From positions 77,632,641 through 77,696,640 of the forward strand of contig OY744606.1 of NCBI GenBank assembly GCA_963556255.1: a stretch of DNA of 64,000 nt, in the 5' to 3' direction. The DNA is from Allolobophora icterica. Lineage: Eukaryota > Annelida > Clitellata > Crassiclitellata > Lumbricidae. The position numbers were made by a program, and so were the translations under genes. Each line of letters starts with the position of its first letter. Position 1 is the first letter of the stretch. Of the stretch, positions 48,469-62,100 are shown one piece after another. The notes under the pieces were generated by a model, which saw only the letters and a list, made by a program, of their open reading frames with translations, was not told the origin of the DNA and did no database searches.

Positions 48469-49000
48469 AATTGCTCTACTCGCCACCGTAAGCTAAACAG
48501 ATTAAGGATCAGCTTCGCAAACCTTATCAGCTGTGAGTGTGTATGGCTAGTCTCTTGGGTCCGAATTACGACACACCCTACATGTCGACGCAATGATCTC
48601 TCGCAGGGTCAAGGAAAGGTGGTGGTGTAAGTTGATGCCGGTTCATAGTTTATTTATAAATGAGCCGAAACTGTCAAACTCACCAAAACACAGATCCAAA
48701 AGCCGCAGACAGCCGGGTTAACTGCGGTTGGAACCTTGAGCTTCGACCAAAATCAAAAAGTCCGACTCATTTATAGCTAGGCGTCTGTTTGTAACCCCGC
48801 ATCAATTCAAAACAAGAACGCGAACGCCATATATAATAATTCAACGCCAAGGACCTAGGCCTTAGCGACTTATTTATTTTGGCCTTAAATTTAATATCAG
48901 TGTAAGCCTAAAAGATAAATATTCGAGCATACACTCCCATTTACTTCTGTTCATATACCCATCGACGCCAGATGGTTGTTGTTGTTGTTGTTGTTGTTGT
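48469..49000. promoter_or_regulatory. PYROXD2 upstream region
   Basis: Immediately upstream of the PYROXD2 ATG. It is somewhat richer in CG dinucleotides than the introns (48540-48760) and includes a family-unrelated GAT/GTT microsatellite start at 48974. No TATA box or other element can be assigned with confidence. Confidence 0.35.

Positions 49001-49076
<76 letters not shown>
48974..49076. repeat. (GTT)n/(GAT)n microsatellite, left part
   Basis: Nine GTT units then about 25 GAT units, ending where the TIR CAGGCGCGTAACTAG begins at 49077. It is continued by the GAT array starting at 51750. Confidence 0.9.
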
Positions 49077-49754
49077 CAGGCGCGTAACTAGCATTACGCA
49101 ATTACGCAACTGCGTAAAGATTTGAACGGTTTTTGTTTTTTTTTTACATTGTAAATTGAAGGCTCCATAGGTTTTTTTGTATTTTCGCACTATTGCTTGC
49201 GTCTTGCGATATTTTGTAATCTCCGTGTTTCTGCTTTGAGCGAAATAAAGTATATATATATATATTATATGATATATATGTATATATATATAAGGCCTAG
49301 CAAATGATACTTCCCCTCCAATTCTAAAACAACTGATGCCTCTGTAATGTGTCTGGGTAGCTCGCTATGTATAATGTATTAGAGATGAGTAACATTATCC
49401 AGGGTTGACAGGCCTATTGCCATCGCTCCATATGAACCCAAGACTCGGCTGACGCTTGGCACATGACCTTGTAGTTTCGGGTCAGAAAATTCCTCGTTTC
49501 CCGCCCTTCCATAATTATTAGGTCCTGCGCTCGAGGCAGCTGCCCTGGGCACCATATGCCTCCTTCGTCCCGCTACTCCCACCCCCACTCTCTCTCTCTC
49601 TCTCTCCGTACCGAGAGGTCCGACAGCAAGACCAAGTCATTGTTCGAAACCCATTACTGACGAGTCATGGCTTCTAGGTCTACTTGTAATGCATCTTCGA
49701 AGAAGGCTTCCATCAAACGTCTCAGACAATCAACGTTAAGTTTCAGTTCGGGTA

Positions 49755-49995
49755 CGTAACACAACAGTACTGGCGGCGTTCTTGTTTGACAGGTGGAGGG
49801 GACACTTTTGAACGTATCTGTTGAAAAAAGAGCCTTGAGCTGAATTGGTCAAAAAAGAGGTCCAAAATTGGTTGACCTTTTTGGTGTTTCTTCAAAATTT
49901 AGGGAGTGGGGAGACACCTGTATGGTGTCCCCCACTGTTAAAGGTGCGGGTCTTGTCCCCCTCGACCCCCATCCGGGATCGCCGCCCATGAACAC
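49755..49995. mobile_element. MITE-like repeat ending in GGGCGGCGATC (copy 2)
   Basis: GGCGGCGTTCTTGTTTGACAGG at left and GATCGCCGCCCATG at right; internal CTTGTCCCCCTCGACCCCCA shared with 34820-35160. Confidence 0.6.
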
Positions 49996-50247
49996 GACCT
50001 ATATCAGTTCTCATAGAGCTCGGTTCAGGCATTGTAGCTGACCGGACGGGGAATCGTGGGATCTGGAGTCCGAGTCGGTACCCTCTGATCGGGAACCATC
50101 GATATTGCGAGTCGCTCAGATTCAATGAGATTTTAGAGTGCCCCAAGTTAACCCCTACATTGTGGAATTTAAAAAATGAAATGAAATTATAATGGAAAAA
50201 AAATTAACCTTAAGCTAGATCCAACGAAGTCTAGCCTCATGACAGTA

Positions 50248-50284
<37 letters not shown>

Positions 50285-50501
50285 TATCCTTTATTAAAAA
50301 GCAACTGCTAACCGCACTTTGGTGTACATAGTTCATCAACTTAATGTAAGTATAATATATTATACATAATAAATGTATATTACATGATGTCCATTTTTGG
50401 ATTTTTCATATTTATTAAGTGTAATTTTAATCTGGGTTGCGTATATTCAGTTAACTAACACACATCGAAGTTAACTAACACACACAGCGTAAAATATTTA
50501 T

Positions 50502-50586
50502 TCAGTTAACTAACACACATCGAAGTAAACATGCATATGGCCTATAGCCCTATGCATGTTTACTTCGATGTGTGTTAGTTAACTGA
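50502..50586. repeat. perfect 36-bp inverted repeat (hairpin)
   Basis: Arms 50502-50537 and 50551-50586 are exact reverse complements around a 13-base spacer. Partial direct copies of the arm (GTTAACTAACACACATCGAA) precede it at 50453-50480, so one arm seems to have been copied and inverted. Confidence 0.85.
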
Positions 50587-50739
50587 CACAGACATTATTT
50601 TAATTTAAAAATTATTTGTTCTTTGTTGAGTCTGTCTGTTTCTAGTCTACATTGGCTGCTGGAACTTTGCAATTGAGCCAATTTTTAAAATCACATTATG
50701 AAATTATATGATTTGCCAAAGAAATTATGTAAAATGTTA

Positions 50740-51668
50740 TTACTTTTAACCAAAAAGATGGTCTCCAAATTCACCATTACAAATTTTAAATTAAAAAAAT
50801 GCACCATTACAAACCTTTAAATAAAAAATTTTCTTACCCTGGGCCAAAGAACTTATGCAAAATGTTATTATTTTAACCAAAAAGATGGTCTCCAAAATGC
50901 ACCATTACAAATTTTTAAATAAAAAATGCACCATTACAAACCTCTAAATAAAAAATTTTCTTTCCCTGGGCCAAAGAACTTATGTAAAATGTTATTACTT
51001 TTAACCAAAAGATGGTCTCCAAAATGCACCATTACAAACCTCGGCCAAAGAACTTATGCAACATGTTATTTTTTTAACCATAAAGATGGTCTCCAAAATG
51101 CACCATAACAAATTTTAAATTAAAAGAATGCACCATTACAAACCTCTGAATAAAAAATTTTCTTACCCTGGGCCAAAGAACTTATGTAAAATGTTATTAC
51201 TTTTAACCAAAAAGATGGTCTCCAATATGCACCATTACAAACCTCTAAATAAAAAATTTTCTTACCCTGGGCCAAAGAACTTATGTAAAATGTTATTACT
51301 TTTAACCAAAAAGATGGTCTCCAAAATGCACCATTACAAACCTTTAAATAAAAAATTTTCTTACCCTGGGCCAAAGAACTTATGTAAAATGTTATTACTT
51401 TCAACCAAAAAGATGGTCTCCAAAATGCACCATTACAAACCTCTAAATAAAAAATTTTCTTACCCTGGGCCAAAGAACTCATGTAAAATGTTATTACTTT
51501 TAACCAAAAAGATGGTCTCCAAAATGCACCATTACAAACCTCTAAATAAAAATTTTTCTTACCCTGGGCCAAAGAACTTATGTAAAATGTTATTACTTTT
51601 AACCAAAAAGATGGTCTCCAAAATGCACCATTACAAACCTCTAAATAAAAAATTTTCTTACCCTGGGA
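50740..51668. repeat. satellite-like array, 99-bp unit
   Basis: About nine copies anchored on AAAGATGGTCTCCAAAATGC; the last five starts (51211, 51310, 51409, 51508, 51607) are exactly 99 bases apart, while the first copies are degenerate and of uneven length. As 99 is a multiple of three, stop-free frames run through it on both strands (33-residue repeats); they are not evidence of a protein. Confidence 0.9.
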
Positions 51669-51747
51669 AAGGGTCAGAGCCCCTCCCCAGACCCCACCCC
51701 TCAGTGTTACAAGCTGCGTAATTATTTTGAAGCCCTGGTTACGCCGC

Positions 51748-52312
<565 letters not shown>

Positions 52313-52739
52313 CGTAATTGTAAGCTTCCAGTTTCTAAAGATGCTACTTGAAAGCTAATTAAGCGTAGGACACCATTGCAACCTATTTACGAGTGCTGCA
52401 TGATGACGACGACGACGATGATGTTGCATTGATCATTATCATGATAAAGATGCTGATTTACGTAAGCTATGTGGTTTAAAGTTTATAAAATACCTCTATC
52501 AATTTCACACTGATTTTGAACTTCAATTTCGTCATATGAACTTATAAAATTTGATTGCTTCCACGAATAGGCCTAAGATGTTTCTTTGAGCGATTTTCAA
52601 CCACAGCACAAGTTTTAATTTAGATTTCATGCACATCAAAGCTGATCAAATATTTCGCTGCATTAAATTCAACCCTTTTCACGTTCTATTTTCACTATCC
52701 CCCCCGAAAAAAAACTGCAATTATGATCTTAGGCCTAGA

Positions 52740-52910
52740 CCACACAACTTCACTTCCTACTAAAGATGATAGAAATTTTATTTCTCGTTTCTTGTTTGAT
52801 TGTTAACTTTATTATTCTATGACATTGTTGTTACTTGACTTGTATATGTACCCTAATGCGGTCTGTCATTTGGCTTTTGAATAAACGAATATATATACAT
52901 AACATCGTCG
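52740..52910 (+). mobile_element. LINE 3' tail remnant
   Basis: GATAGAAATTTTATTTCTCG, GGTCTGTCATTTGGCTTTTG and AATAAACGAATATATATACA; parallels the tails at 20500, 42400 and 61700. Confidence 0.6.
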
Positions 52911-53137
52911 ATGCAAATAACAATGATATTTTTAATCAATTTACTTACTTACGTAGCATCTCCAATTTTTAACCTCGTTGACGAAGGTACGTCTAATTAG
53001 GCCAGAGCATTTATTTGGGTCAGATTGAGAAGTGAAGCAATATTGTGACCGAGTTAGCTAGTTTTGCGTCCAGGAGTTTTGAGTAAAGGCAACAGTTTTT
53101 CTCTGGCGCAAATTAACGTTGTTTCTTCATAATAATT

Positions 53138-56100
53138 ATGTTTTCTAAACTTAAAACTTTGTCGCTGCTGAAGAGAGTTTCAACAGCAACTGGAAAGCAT
53201 CGGTGAGAATTATAATCATGACCCTAATAACGATGTATGCGTGTGTGATCTATGGCTTCATTACTGTCGTAATCGTAAGTTCACCTGTACATAGCGCTTT
53301 TTTAGGAAAACTCAGCAACACAAGAGCACGACAAAACAAATTGCAAAAACGTTACATTATTTCCACTGTAATCCGGTTGTAATTAATACAAAAAAATACA
53401 ACTGCATTGAAACTGCCCTGCTTCCAAAGTTCAGAAGTGCGTGCACAACCATAGGACCGAGCATCTGTGGCGCTGAGCAATAATTATTTTCTTAAGGACC
53501 TGCTCAAAGTCCCTACGCAATAGCAGCCTTGGGACGCCCAAACCCCTGCTCTGTGTGTTACAAACCGAACCCTCCGCTACCGTACCCCACTACTTTAACT
53601 TATGTATAACATTTATGTGCTATAAACCAAAATTTAAGTGACTTTAAGTGAAGAAGAAGGTTTTAGTGCTTGGTACCGAAGGAGCTTATGTCCTGGTTGA
53701 TGAAGTTACATTGTTACGATTGAACAGAAGTGTGTAATGTAATGTGATTTTAAATCTGCATCGGGGAGACCAGCTTATTAACTAGTGCTATATCAGATCA
53801 AGAAGATTCTGTCTTCTGTAAACTTTGGCATTTACACTGGTTTGAAAAAGTTTCCAAAAAAGGAGGCTCTAACAGTTTTAGTGTGCATCTATGTATGTAT
53901 GTAACACAGAAGTTTGGTTGAGATTTCTGCTCCTCCTGTGCCCCCTAGCCAACTCAGCTATAGTGAGTATAGTGAGTACACTGACCGTACACTGTCGGTG
54001 GGAAGATGAGGGAAGGCAAGGACTGGCCACACTCCCTCTGATGCAGAGGGTAATAAAATGAAATCACTAACACTTCATACTTATGGCTGCCTCAGGTCGA
54101 GCTTTAATATGGGACTTTGTCTGTGTATGTATAATGTATGTATGTACGTATGTATGTATGTGTGTGCATGTGTGTGCATGCATGTATGTTTGTGTCTGAA
54201 GATTTTATAGAGCCTTTTACAAGACTGACAAAAGAGCAGTAGGAATGAGGTCCAAAGCACATTGCTTGTGAGGCGATGAGAAAATGAAAGTGTAACTGTA
54301 TTTTTGGTTGAAGTTTGCTAAGTTGACTTCACAATCATGCAGCTTCCCAGGGCATAAAGTGGCAACAACTTCATTTTCTTATCCTCGGCATATGACAGTG
54401 GGTGGCCTGCTCTATACCTCTCTGACTGATCTTCCCACATACAATCTGGGTCATTACACAGTGGTTTGAGGTAGATTCAAACCTGCAACCTTCCGGTTAC
54501 ACAGCACAGAACATACCGCTACACCACCCCATCGCCCATTGTTGCTAATCAGTGAGGAAATGACAGAGCATGATTTTATGTAGCTTCTTTATCTACTTTC
54601 TTTAGACTGAAGTCCTCAGAGACTGCATCGACAAGCAATGTCGACGTCGACATAGACTACAACCGACCAGAAACCTCACAGGCGAGTTCTATGTTAGACA
54701 TCGGAACTCGCAAGATCTTCAATTCAGAACACGACCTGTTCCGAAAGAACGTCCGGCGGTTCTTCGAACAAGAGGTCGTGCCGTACCATGCCGAGTGAGT
54801 CTGAAACATTCTTCTTGTTGTAAACTTATATTGCTTTGTTGCATTTGAATTGTAAGTGTAATATTGTATTTGAAAATTTATATAGCACCACTTCAAGACA
54901 AACTCCTTAGATGGTGCTCAGAGATGCGTACGTGTTTTTGTACCAGCAGCATTGTCATCATCATAATCATTGTCATCATCAAAAAGGAGGCTACAGTGTA
55001 TATTTTGTGATTTTTGACAGATGGGAAAAGCAAGGAGACGTTGGACGTGAGGTAAGGTCGCGCTAATGATGTCGCTTTGGATGCATGGTTGCTTAGTTGT
55101 TTGGTATTTCAGTGTATCTGTTTCTAAAAATTTATTCGATTATTATAGCATGCTGAGGTGTTTATTTCAGAGGTGTACATTTGTGATGTTCGGTCATTGT
55201 CATCATCATAATTGTTATCGTCATAATCATCAGGATCGGTATAAACATCATCATCGTTGTCATCATGAGCAAAAGCATCATATTAGCACATTCATTCATT
55301 CATTCATTCATTCATTCATTCAGAGGACTCGTTTGGCAACCCTCCTAAAGATACCTACTCAGAGGCGCTCCCAGTCCAATTCAGGTGATCAAAAACAGTT
55401 TTTGCATCATTGTTATAGGCATCATCATCATAGTCATTATCAACGTCATCATCATCACTATCATCAGTTGCTGATGTCAGCATTGGATGCAGCTAAATGA
55501 TCTCCATTCACTTTGGTCATTCATTAAAACGAGTGATTTTCTCATTTAGTCCAGTCGTCTTAAGTTTTCATCAGTACTGTCTATGCATTATAGACACGGT
55601 CTTCCTATGGTTTTTCTCTTTCCTTTGATTCGTGTATTTATTGACTTGTGTGGGATTCCATCAGTTAGAATTCTTCCACGTGACCAAACCATTGGCTGCC
55701 TCTCTGTCTTACGAACTGATCTTGTGGATATTGACAGAATTACGGTTTGGATTTGGTGTGCTATCGGTTGATGCCTTGTGCATTAGACACCAACACAATA
55801 GAAGTTACTAATTACAATTAGAATTCTGAATATACATTTGGTGAATAAAGGTTTCTATTTTCTGATATTCTAATCTAGTGACTTCTCTCTTGCCATTATC
55901 ATACATGGTTGTTTCGAATGAAACTACAACAATGAAAAATTATAATTCGTTTGGAAAAGTTGGGTTGAAATCCGATAAGAGAAGCCGGAAGCGAGTCAAT
56001 ATTTGGTACACAATTTCTACATGATAACTGCTCAATTGGGCCTATCTTACTTTAACATACCTGTACGTTACCACACCTGTATCTATGAATGGCATGTGAG

Positions 56101-59100
56101 ACTCTGGTCGTGTTTTGCCAAAACAGTAAAAATGTTTTATCAGCGAGGCAGTTTCGATTGGACACTGCTTACTGACCTGAAGATCTTCTTATCAGGGAGG
56201 TTAATATTAGTGTCGTCAACAAGGTTTTATCAGCCAAACGAAGATTCACTTCTGCATCTAGTTGGTGACCAGTGAACAATTGAAGTAAACAGAATGTCTC
56301 AAGGTCATTGTGAGTGGGATAGAAATCTAGCAATGCATGGTTCTTGACTCTGTGGTGTGAGTGGGGCTCGGTGTCCTTGATTCGGTTTAAGTGTAGACAG
56401 ATTTATCTGTGAGAAATCTTTGGCCTTGGTTACTGTGTAGTCTTTGATGGTTTGTTGAATTTAACTGTACATAGTGCAGTGACTGTTGATGTCTTTGCAA
56501 CACACATTATGATGCAAATTCCGATATAACTTGGAAGGGAACATGGATCTAGAGATGTTGCGTTGGTCTAAAAGTGGGGCTACACATCTTCTCCCTCATT
56601 TTCACTTATTTGAACTGAATGGGCTTTTTATTTGCTCCTTTTTAAGAAAGTGCGGTACCAGAGGTGTTACTTTGGTGTAGAAAGTGGGGTACCAACAGCT
56701 TTCCATCCGTTGCATAGCAATTTCTGTTGGGAATACGAATATTTTCCCCTCGTTTTGATAACAATTTCTTTTGGGAATAACAACATCTTTCCCTCATTTG
56801 TATAATAATTTTTTTTGGAATAACAACATCTTTCTTTCATTTACGTAACAATTTCTTTTGGGATGCTAATATCTTTCCCTCATTTGCATAGCATTCTTTT
56901 GTGAATACCAGTTTCTTCTCCTCCCATCCGCTTTGCTTAATTATTTTACTTTCACTAATCATGGAACAAGTCATTGGGCAAATCCAGGGTTATACTGAAC
57001 TCAATGGACATTTCTTTGTCAATGTTTGAAAAAGTGAAGATACCAGATGCATAACTTTGCCTACTGTATAGAAAGTTGGAGGTATGCAATTCTTCTCTCT
57101 TCTTTCCCTTAATAATTGCTGTTACCAAAGCTCATGCTAAACTTGTGGGCCTGAGTACCCTAATGCTCGAGAAAAAATTGCGCCTATGAGTGGATACATG
57201 AGTTTTCTTCTGGTTTAGAACTTTCAGACTCAAACCAAAACAACAAATGAAGTCGGTTTAGTTTAATTGTTTCGACTTGCTATGTGTTCTAGGTTTGGAA
57301 GAAGGCTGGAGCGAACGGACTTCTTGGCGTCCACTGTCCGGCCGAAGCAGGAGGGATCGGAGGCGACTGGTTGTCAGCTACAATTGTTCAAGAAGAACAG
57401 TACGACCTCTTCATGCTTATCAGTTCTAAGCTGCTGCTGGATAACTTACTATGTAAAATTGAAAAAATATAGATCAGCTTTCTCTGTCTGTGAAATGCAT
57501 GCCAGTTTTCATAAGTTGATTTCAGATACATTAAGAATGCATTATACCTTGTTCGTGTGAAAAAATCTGTAGAGGATTTCGAAATGCCATTGGTGATATC
57601 TCAAGTCTCCTAAATGGTTTTTGTTATCACTGAATTGTCAGTTCGTTGAAGTCAAAAAGTCGTTTCAACCTGATGAACAAATTTAAGGACAAATATTTCT
57701 TCTTTTCTGCAGAAGTGGTCTTATCTTATCGTGATATTCACTTGAAAAATATTTACCTAAGTAGCATCCTATCGTCAAATTCTCTTAAGTTTTTGCATCT
57801 ACTCGTAATATTGTCATGATAGACACCTACAATGTAAGTTAACGCTAACCTGGAAGGCTTTTACTATTAATGAAAACTCAGTCTAAACTGAAGTTTGCCC
57901 TGATAGTGTTTTTATGATAAAAAAATGGTCAACTTCAGCTCACATGATAATACATGTTAAGGTAAACCGAAGGTCATATAATAAACGATATCAAGGTCAA
58001 CTTTAGCTCACCAGATAAGATATCAAGGTCAACTTCAGCTCACATGATAAGCTATCAAGGTAAACTTTAGCTCACATTATACGATATCAAGGTCAACTTC
58101 AGCTCACATGATAATACATGTTAAGGTAAACCGAAGGTCATATGATGAACGATATCAAGGTCAACTTTAACTCACATGATAAGATATCACGGTCAACTTC
58201 AGCTCACATGATAAGATATCAAGGTAAACTTTAGCTCACATGATAAGATATCAAGGTCAACTTCAGCTCACATGATAAGATATCAAGGTAAACTTTAGCT
58301 CACATGATAAGATATCAAGGTCAACTTCAGCTCACATCATAAGATATCGAGGTCAGCTTTAGCTTTAGCTTAGATGTCAAGGTAAACTTTAGCTCACAAG
58401 GTAAGATATCAAGGTAAACTTTAGCTCACATGATACGATATCAAGATAAACTTTAGCTCACAAGATAAGATATCAAGGTAAACTTTAGCTCACATGATAC
58501 GATATCAAGATAAACTTTAGCTCACAAGATAAGATATCAAGATAAACTTTAGCTCACATGATAAGATGTCAAGGTAAACTTTAGCTCACAAGGTAAGATA
58601 TCAAGGTAAACTTTAGCTCACATGATACGATATCAAGATAAACTTTAGCTCACAAGATAAGATATCAAGGTAAACTGTAGGCCTTGATAAGGCATCAAGG
58701 TCAACTTTAGCTCACATGATAAGGTATCAAGGTCAACAGCTGAATAAGATATCTAGATAAACTAACTTGCTTGATAAAAACCAATAATGGAAAACCTCAA
58801 CTCTTGTGATTAAAGATAACTCAAGTGATTAAAGGCACCAATGGCAAACTTCAACCCACATGTTGAAACATATGAAGGTAACCTTAGCTCAGGTGATAGG
58901 AGAGAGGAAGGTAAACTTCAGCCCACATTGTATGAAGGTAACCTTAGCTCAGGTGATAAGAGAAAGGAAGGTAAACTTCAGCCCACATGATAACACATAT
59001 GAAGGTAACCTTAGCTCAGGTGATAGGAGACAGGAAGCGAACCTTCAGCCCACATGATAAAACATGTGAAGGTAACCTTAGCTCAGGTGATAAGAGACAG

Positions 59101-62100
59101 GAAGGTAAATTTTAGCTGACGTGATACGAGCCCTCGCATGATAAGAAATATCAAGGTAAACTTTACTCCTCAAGCTGTTAAAGGCACATGGTTAAACTTT
59201 AACTTCATACAGTTAACTCATGGAAGTAAACGCTACTCTGGTGGTTTTTTATTATGGTAAAGTCATCAAGTTAAGCTTTTGTTGACTTCATCTAAATCTT
59301 CATTTAATTTTATGCAGGACCTTGCTTTTTCTTTTTGCCAGATATGACGTGTAAATTCTAAAAGTTGGTGACAAGTATTAATTTTTAATGAAAGTTTACT
59401 CGATTCTCTTAGAGTGTTCATTTTCTTTCCAGAGCATATTCCAACTGTTCCGGTCCTGGCTTCCTGCTCCATTCGGACATCGCAATGCCATATTTTATTC
59501 ATTTCGGATCGAAGGAGCAGATCAAGAAATTCATTCCACGCATGATCGATGGAACGTGCATCAGTGCGATTGCAATGACGGAACCTGGCGCCGGCAGGTA
59601 AGCACGTCTGTCTGGAAACATTTCACGAGGAAATGCAGCGTTAAAAGCCAGGGAAAGATATGACCGGATGTTTCCCTCGACCATCTGTGGCATTTCCCTT
59701 TTACCATCTCTGGGATTTCCCTTTTACCATCTCTGGAATTTCCCTTTTACCATCTCTGGAATTTCCCTTTTACCATCTCTGGACAACCCTTGGACTTGAT
59801 GCAGTGCTTGCAAATAAGCTGATGGTGCTTTGCACTTAGCTTTAGAGCAGCACTGTGCAAAATTTGGAGTTTACGTATTTTCTAACGTTTTCCTACATAT
59901 TCTTACATTTTCCTACTTTTTCTACATTTTCTTACATTTTCCTACATTTCCTTACATTTTCTGACAGTTTCTTACATTTTCCTACATTTCTTGCATTTTC
60001 TGACATTTTCCTACGTTTTCTGACATTTTCCTACATTTTTGTAGATTTCCTTACATTTTCCTACATTTTCTTCATTTTCCTACATTGTCATATATTTTCT
60101 TACATTTTTCTACATTTCCCTTCATTTTCCTACCTTTTCATTAATTTTCGTACATTTTCTTTACATTACAGTGACTTACAAGGAATTCGTACAGTTGCCA
60201 AGAAAGATGGGGATGATTGGATCCTCAATGGTAGCAAAACGTTTATTACAAACGGATACATGGCAGACGTTGTCATTGTTGTTGCCATAACGGATACAGG
60301 GGCCAAGTCGGCTGCTCATGGTATCAGTCTGTTCCTTGTGGAAGCAGGAATGCCCGGCTTCAAGAAAGGACGTAAACTGGAAAAGCTTGGCCTCAAAGCG
60401 CAGGTGCTTTGCATTTGTGGTGTATTTAGCCATACATGTACTAATTTATGGTTTTAAAGCTTTAATACGATATTAATAATGATAATAGATACAGCAAACT
60501 GAAGGAGGAAGCCCAGGGTCGAGAGGAGTGGGGCTATTGGACGTCTGAACCTGTCAAGGGGCAGACAATTTGAAGAAGATCATCCATAGCTTATCTTTTG
60601 GTTCTGAGATTCTGAGGCTTCATTGTACTTACCGGATTTTGTCTGGATTTTGTATTGCAGCAACCAGTGCGTGTGACTTTGCACATGTTAAAAATGTACG
60701 TACCGGGGTAATAATAATTATAATAATAATAATTATTGATTCGTTATGATAATGGCACTACAGATTGGTTTCCAGATTAGAGCCTCTTAGGTGTTGTGTG
60801 CGTGCTATATAAATTCTATGATTTCATTACCAATGGTTTTCATTATGTAGGATACAGCAGAGCTGTTCTTCGACGACGTGCGACTGCCCAGTTCGGCATT
60901 GCTCGGTGAAGCGAATCGCGGCTTCTACTACCTGATGCAAGAACTACCACAAGAGCGCCTCATTGTTGGCATAACGGGATGTGCGATGAGTGAGGTGATG
61001 TTTGAGTTTACAAGGAAGTATGTCAAAGAGAGAAAGGCCTTTGGAAAGACCATTTCGTCACTACAGGTTACCACTTAAATTGAATTATTATATCTGCATT
61101 TATTAAGCATAACTATCTAATGACCCAAACATTGATTGGTGGTACTAAGCAATTGTGAATGAAGGACTTGCTTAAGTTCCATACACAGTAACCATCTTGG
61201 GAGAGACATGTTGCCTGATGCGCAAACCTCTCTCTCCTTCTTCTCATCGACCCCTGCGTTCTCTGAATCAGCTTGATCTGTTCATTCCCGGATGAGATCT
61301 GCCCTGACTCGGTGTCGCTGTTTCGCTGTCGTGGGCCTATCCCTATGGAACTCCCTTCCCTTGGTATTGCATGGGACCCTACTTACTGGGTTCTCTCTCT
61401 AAAAAGTCCTTTCTGTTTCTGCGAGGCTCGCACGCTGAGAGCGCCTTTGTAAATTGCCATTCACGGCACTTCATCATCCGATCCGGCTATATTCAAGCCA
61501 ATTCTCCCTCTATCGCAGAGCTTGCAAACAAAGCTGAAACTGTATTATTTAAAGCTGTCCTGTGCAATGAAAACCATTCACTAAGATGCCTTTTCCCTAA
61601 CCATCATTTAACTCCCTATTTTCTTAGAGACAGACCTCATAACTTTAACCTCCCTGATAAAGACTCACGAAACTTTATTTCTCATATGTTATTCGCCAAC
61701 TCATACTAAGCTATTACTTCCTCAGTTCTATTTTTCATGTACACCTACAGCGTTTTGCCTGTTGTTCTACGTAATAAACGAATATAAACATAAACACATC
61801 ATGCTCAGAGGTGCCGATTTGTAATGCTCTTGTCGAAGGAAGCAACCCGACTGGTAACTGAATTGAGAGACTACTAGGGTTTGATTGTGTTAGGTGGTGA
61901 TTCTGTTTTGTTTTGTTGCAGACAATTCAGCACAAGTTGGCCGAAATGAAGACGGAGATTTGCATTGGCCGAGCGTTCATCGACTCCTGCCTCGCGATCC
62001 ACAGTAGAGAAGGACTCGACTCACAGTTGGCATCCATGGCAAAATACTGGTCAGAACCTTGGACATTGTTCGAATATTTATATTTACATTTGATTTAAGT

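Noticed and set aside
48277..48486. PYROXD2 start at the upstream GTG codon (48486)
   Set aside because: The codon is GTG, not ATG; the first ATG in frame is at 48468 and an in-frame stop lies just upstream of the GTG.
48874..49101. Poly-His/Gln frame
   Set aside because: GAT/GTT microsatellite read on the - strand.
59855..60457. 200-residue + frame as a stand-alone gene
   Set aside because: The first half is the TTTCCTACA array; only the part from 60172 is real, as ACADL exon 6.
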